Assembly (NCBI GenBank): GCA_944323345.1
Contig: CALUSC010000001.1
Coordinates: 124,001-188,000, forward strand
Length of the DNA stretch: 64,000 nucleotides
DNA from: an uncultured Bacteroidales bacterium
GTDB lineage: Bacteria > Bacteroidota > Bacteroidia > Bacteroidales > UBA932
Direction: 5' to 3'
How positions within the stretch are numbered: position 1 is the stretch's first letter; each line of letters begins with the position of its first letter. The translations under genes and the position numbers were made by a program. Shown piece after piece: positions 60,980-64,000 of this stretch. The notes beneath the pieces were generated by a model that was not told where the DNA came from, made no database searches, and worked only from the letters and a program-made list of their open reading frames with translations.

Positions 60980-62053
60980 ATGAAACGAATAATGTTTCTC
61001 TCATTCATTTGCCTGCTGACAGCCTGCTGTTCTCCGAGGGACAGGTATATAGCCATTTCGGGTTATGCCCAGGGCGGCATGTATTCCGTAAAACTGAATC
61101 TGAACGGAAAAGACGGAATGACAGGTTTGCGCCCTGCTGAAATCAAGGCCGGGATAGATTCAGTCCTGGATGCCATAAACAATTCCGTATCAGGTTATAA
61201 TAAAGGTTCTATCCTCAGCCGTTTCAATGCCGGCGAAAAAGTCCTTCCGGATGGCATATTCAAGGATCTTTATGCCGAATCATATAAATATTATAAGGAG
61301 ACGCAGGGAAGATTCGATGTTTCGTGCGCTCCTCTGTTCGATATCTGGGGTTTCGGATTTACCTCGGACTCACTCCCTTCCCGCGAGGAAGTCATGGAAG
61401 TGCTTTCGCGCACGGGCATGTCCAGACTTGCTGATACCATAGTTACCGACAGCCGGGGATACGCTTCCGCCGGAATGCTGGCGGCCGATGGGAAAGGGTT
61501 TGCGGAAGATGCGCTGCCGGAACTGAACTTCAACGCCATAGCCCAGGGATATTCCTGCGATCTGGTCGCGGAATATCTGCATTCTGCCGGAATCTGCCAC
61601 ATGCTTGTGGACATAGGCGGGGAAATTTATTGTGAAGGTCTCAATCCTGCAGGCCAGCCGTGGGGTATAGGCCTGGACAGGCCGGAAGACGGGAACAACA
61701 CTCCAGGGCAGGACCTCCAGGGCGTATTCAGGGCCGGCCCTGCGCCGTGCGGTGTCGTGACATCTGGAAATTACAGGAAATTCTATGTCCGTGACGGAAA
61801 GAAATACGCGCATACCATCGATCCGCTGACCGGGTATCCTGTCACTCATTCTTTGTTGAGTGCTACGGTCATAGCCTCAGATGCCACCGAGGCGGACGCC
61901 CTCGCCACTTATTGCATGGTGATAGGTTTCGAGGCCGCGAAGGCGTTTATCCTCTCCCGGCCTGATCTGGAAGGCTGCCTGGTATATGATGAAGACGGGA
62001 TGATGAAGACATGGACCTCTGACGGTCTGGTCCTTGAAACTATGGCTGAATGA
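60980..62053 (+). CDS. apbE: FAD:protein FMN transferase (ApbE), lipoprotein
   Basis: 357 residues. Lipobox ICLLTAC, then the ApbE fold: SVSGYNKGSILSRFN, FDVSCAPLFDIWGFG, ALPELNFNAIAQGYSCD, MLVDIGGEIYCEG, and the metal-binding HTIDPLTGYPV and ATEADALAT. It attaches FMN to threonines of RnfG/NqrC-type proteins in the periplasm. No Rnf or Nqr genes are in the window. It ends 2 bases from the comEC stop. TAAATTCG (60947-60954) may be its -7 box. Confidence 0.93.
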   Translation: MKRIMFLSFICLLTACCSPRDRYIAISGYAQGGMYSVKLNLNGKDGMTGLRPAEIKAGIDSVLDAINNSVSGYNKGSILSRFNAGEKVLPDGIFKDLYAESYKYYKETQGRFDVSCAPLFDIWGFGFTSDSLPSREEVMEVLSRTGMSRLADTIVTDSRGYASAGMLAADGKGFAEDALPELNFNAIAQGYSCDLVAEYLHSAGICHMLVDIGGEIYCEGLNPAGQPWGIGLDRPEDGNNTPGQDLQGVFRAGPAPCGVVTSGNYRKFYVRDGKKYAHTIDPLTGYPVTHSLLSATVIASDATEADALATYCMVIGFEAAKAFILSRPDLEGCLVYDEDGMMKTWTSDGLVLETMAE

Positions 62054-62055
62054 CA

Positions 62056-63177
62056 TCAGGGAAGGCTGCAGATTATTTCCAGACTCCGTATGACCGCCAT
62101 GCAGCACAGGTCTATGCCTCCGGCAAGAAATCCCGGACACATTCCGAAGCTGTCCAGAAATACGGCAGCCAGAGCCACAGGCATCAGGGCCGAAGTAAGC
62201 GGTACAGCTATCAGGTTGGTGATGATGAAATATACCGGGGCCGAGCCGAAAAGCACCCATGCGAGCGGCCCCGTGAAAGCCTGGCATGCTATCGACATGG
62301 CGGCACTGTCCCATATTTTCTTCAGGACAGGTACGTTTGCCGGATAAATATCACGGAGTGTCGGGTAGAGGAAATAAATTCCGCACATGGCCAGGTATGA
62401 GAGCTGGAAACTCGCGGATGTGACCACTTCCGGATTTATCGCGCACTGGACTGTCAGGGCGAAGCAAAGGATATTGACCGGACGCGCTTTTCTTCCGGAA
62501 AGCACGGCGGTCTCCCTCAGGAGAATGAATAGAAACGCCCTGATTATGGACGGTGAAGAGCCTGTCATTACCGAATAGAACAGCGTGGACCCTGTGATTA
62601 TGGCGAATCTCGTGATGTCTGCTTTTCCGGACTGTCCCAGTACCGACAGCATTTTCGTCAGTATCAGATAAATGATGGCGAGATGCATGCCTGAAAGAGC
62701 CAGAATGTGCGAAGCCCCGCTGTTCCTGAATGCTGCCTTTACCGGCGGCGGTACGTCAGACTGGTCACCCGTAACCAATGCCTTGATCAGTGCATTGTGC
62801 CCGTAATCTTCCAGAGGAAGGGAATCTATCCCCGTTTTCAGCCATTCAGCTGCCGGGGCTGTCGCCTTTCCGGCAATACCGACATTGCCATAGCTGCCGT
62901 CATCTGCAGCTATGGCAATGAGCATGTGGTTGGACCAGCAGAAAATACCGCAGAAAAATATTGCGGAACAGGCGAGGATGTCTTTCAGCAGGGCCTTCCT
63001 TTTCAGGAGGCACAATATGGTAGCCGAGGCCATGGCCAGACCGGCCAGCATGGAGCCGGCCGCCGTAATGAATATCCTCGATGAATAAAAATTTTCCTGT
63101 CCGCAGACGAAAATGCCGGTAACGGTACCGGCGCAGAATGGCAATGCATACAGCACAGATTCTTTCCCCTCTACCAT
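62056..63177 (-). CDS. Short ComEC/Rec2-family membrane protein
   Basis: 373 residues. Only the central competence domain is present: AALFRNSGASHILALSGMHLAIIYLIL-type core (FRNSGASHILALSGMHLA), FYSVMTGSSPSIIRAFL, SASFQLSYLAMCGIYFLYP, about nine membrane helices. The N-terminal OB-fold (DUF4131) is reduced to some 100 residues and the C-terminal beta-lactamase-like nuclease is absent. Full ComEC passes single-stranded DNA through the inner membrane. Whether this form still does so is unclear. Confidence 0.82.
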   Translation of the reverse strand: MVEGKESVLYALPFCAGTVTGIFVCGQENFYSSRIFITAAGSMLAGLAMASATILCLLKRKALLKDILACSAIFFCGIFCWSNHMLIAIAADDGSYGNVGIAGKATAPAAEWLKTGIDSLPLEDYGHNALIKALVTGDQSDVPPPVKAAFRNSGASHILALSGMHLAIIYLILTKMLSVLGQSGKADITRFAIITGSTLFYSVMTGSSPSIIRAFLFILLRETAVLSGRKARPVNILCFALTVQCAINPEVVTSASFQLSYLAMCGIYFLYPTLRDIYPANVPVLKKIWDSAAMSIACQAFTGPLAWVLFGSAPVYFIITNLIAVPLTSALMPVALAAVFLDSFGMCPGFLAGGIDLCCMAVIRSLEIICSLP

Positions 63178-63259
63178 CTTTCAGAATAATTGTGACAAGT
63201 ATATCCAGAAATATCTTTTCTTCTTCTGAATTTTTGCTAAAGTACTCATTATTTTTATA

Positions 63260-63267
63260 ACTTTGCA
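63260..63267 (+). promoter_or_regulatory. -7 box of ackA
   Basis: TAACTTTG matches TAnnTTTG, 47 bases before the ackA ATG. TTTG at 63233-63236 is a weak -33 candidate with a 23-base spacer. Confidence 0.5.
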
Positions 63268-63314
63268 TTGATATACGAAAAATCGCGTCAGATTAAAATT
63301 TATAATTTACTAAT

Positions 63315-64000
63315 ATGATTATCCTTGTATTGAATTGCGGAAGTTCGTCACTGAAGTACCAGCTTCTGGATATGAAAAGCGACGAAGTGTTCGATCTTAT
63401 GGCCAAGGGCCTCGTCGAAAGAATCGGAATGGATGCCGGATGCATAAAGCACCAGACGGCCGGAAAAGAGAAATATGTGAAGGAAATGCCTATTCCTGAT
63501 CATACGGTGGGCATAAAAGTCGTTCTGGACGCCCTTCTCGACAAGGAATACGGAGTCCTTTCCACTCTTGAAGATATCGAGGCGGTAGGTCACCGTGTCG
63601 TGCACGGAGGCGAAGAATTTTTCTGCAGCCAGCTGATCGGTGACAAAGTTCTGGCTGAAATAGAGAAATGTTCTGATCTCGCACCGCTGCATAATCCTGC
63701 CAATCTTTTGGGAATCAAGGCTGTATCTGAAGTTCTTCCTACTGTTCCCCAGGTGGCCGTGTTCGATACCGCTTTTCACCAGACCATGCCGTCCTATGCC
63801 TATATGTACGCTCTTCCGTATGAGTATTACGAGAAGTACCGTATCCGCAGGTACGGTTTCCACGGTACGAGCCACAAGTATGTTTCTGCCAAGGGTGCCA
63901 AATTCACAGGTCTCGACATAGAGAATTCGAAGATAATCACCTGCCATCTCGGAAACGGAAGTTCCATTACGGCTATCGCCAACGGCAAATCCATAGATAC
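63315..64000 (+). CDS. ackA: Acetate kinase (5' part)
   Basis: The ATG at 63315 opens a frame that is still open at the right edge; 228 of about 400 residues are seen. Motifs: LVLNCGSSSLKYQL (phosphate loop), AVGHRVVHGGEEF, LAPLHNPANLLGI, VFDTAFHQTMP, YGFHGTSHKYV and CHLGNGSSITAI. It makes ATP from acetyl phosphate in fermentation, usually together with pta, which is not visible. Confidence 0.97.
   Translation, partial: MIILVLNCGSSSLKYQLLDMKSDEVFDLMAKGLVERIGMDAGCIKHQTAGKEKYVKEMPIPDHTVGIKVVLDALLDKEYGVLSTLEDIEAVGHRVVHGGEEFFCSQLIGDKVLAEIEKCSDLAPLHNPANLLGIKAVSEVLPTVPQVAVFDTAFHQTMPSYAYMYALPYEYYEKYRIRRYGFHGTSHKYVSAKGAKFTGLDIENSKIITCHLGNGSSITAIANGKSID

Overview
This looks like chromosomal DNA of a Bacteroidales bacterium (phylum Bacteroidota); I cannot place the family. 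The evidence is the gene content (DUF4837, DUF4290 and DUF4922 proteins, HU/CCDC81-type protein, TonB receptor with a carboxypeptidase-like N-terminal domain, Fibrobacter-type paralogous domain lipoprotein, two-subunit AddAB) and the promoters: many genes are preceded by the Bacteroidetes -7 box TAnnTTTG, often with TTTG or TTG about 19 bases upstream, and Shine-Dalgarno sites are mostly absent. There is no integrase, transposase, phage module or CRISPR array.

Layout. 1-2.98 kb (minus strand): the start of the division and cell-wall cluster, mraZ-rsmH-ftsL-ftsI, with ftsI running off the left edge; mraZ has a textbook-like array of four 10-bp-spaced operator repeats. 3.0-13.2 kb: envelope and housekeeping genes (M23 peptidase, cardiolipin synthase, miaB, a LEA-type lipoprotein, a SPOR-like protein, rpoN, upp, radC, and a pyruvate-carboxylase-B-like carboxyltransferase without its biotin lysine). 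13.3-14.4 kb: tRNA-His, tRNA-Pro, rpsT and tRNA-Glu, in which tRNA-Pro and tRNA-Glu carry the same approximately 108-base 5' leader element. 14.4-21.5 kb: DUF4837, rseP, dxr and an M23 protein on minus; ruvX, def and a phosphohexomutase on plus; tRNA-Asn.

21.6-34.0 kb (all plus): an HU-domain membrane protein, acyl-ACP thioesterase, an AspT-type transporter, a split ThrE exporter, DUF6064, Nudix, then a tightly packed set: GT2 glycosyltransferase, a HIT/Ap4A-phosphorylase-like plus SpoIID fusion, an AmpG-like permease and a NamZ-type (DUF1343, GH171) exo-N-acetylmuramidase. I read the last four as a peptidoglycan-salvage or remodelling module; this is the most interesting functional block.

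34.0-37.2 kb looks accessory and more AT-rich by eye: a stand-alone HsdR-N-like nuclease, a coiled-coil partner and a DUF4143 ATPase, the last flanked by two near-identical 68-base nested palindromes. 37.2-43.9 kb: a TonB receptor plus a beta-helix lipoprotein behind four helically phased TTAA(C/T)A repeats (a possible PhoB/OmpR-type operator), a metallophosphoesterase, a DUF362 ferredoxin protein, and a 29-residue membrane ORF with its own terminator. 44-64 kb: hisS, initiator tRNA, a barrel protein, a HAD phosphatase, reverse rubrerythrin, addB-addA, DUF4290-ftsK-lolA, lemA with two TPM-domain proteins behind a lipoprotein, apbE, a short ComEC protein, and the start of ackA. Convergent neighbours commonly end within 2-5 bases of each other, so the genome is compact.
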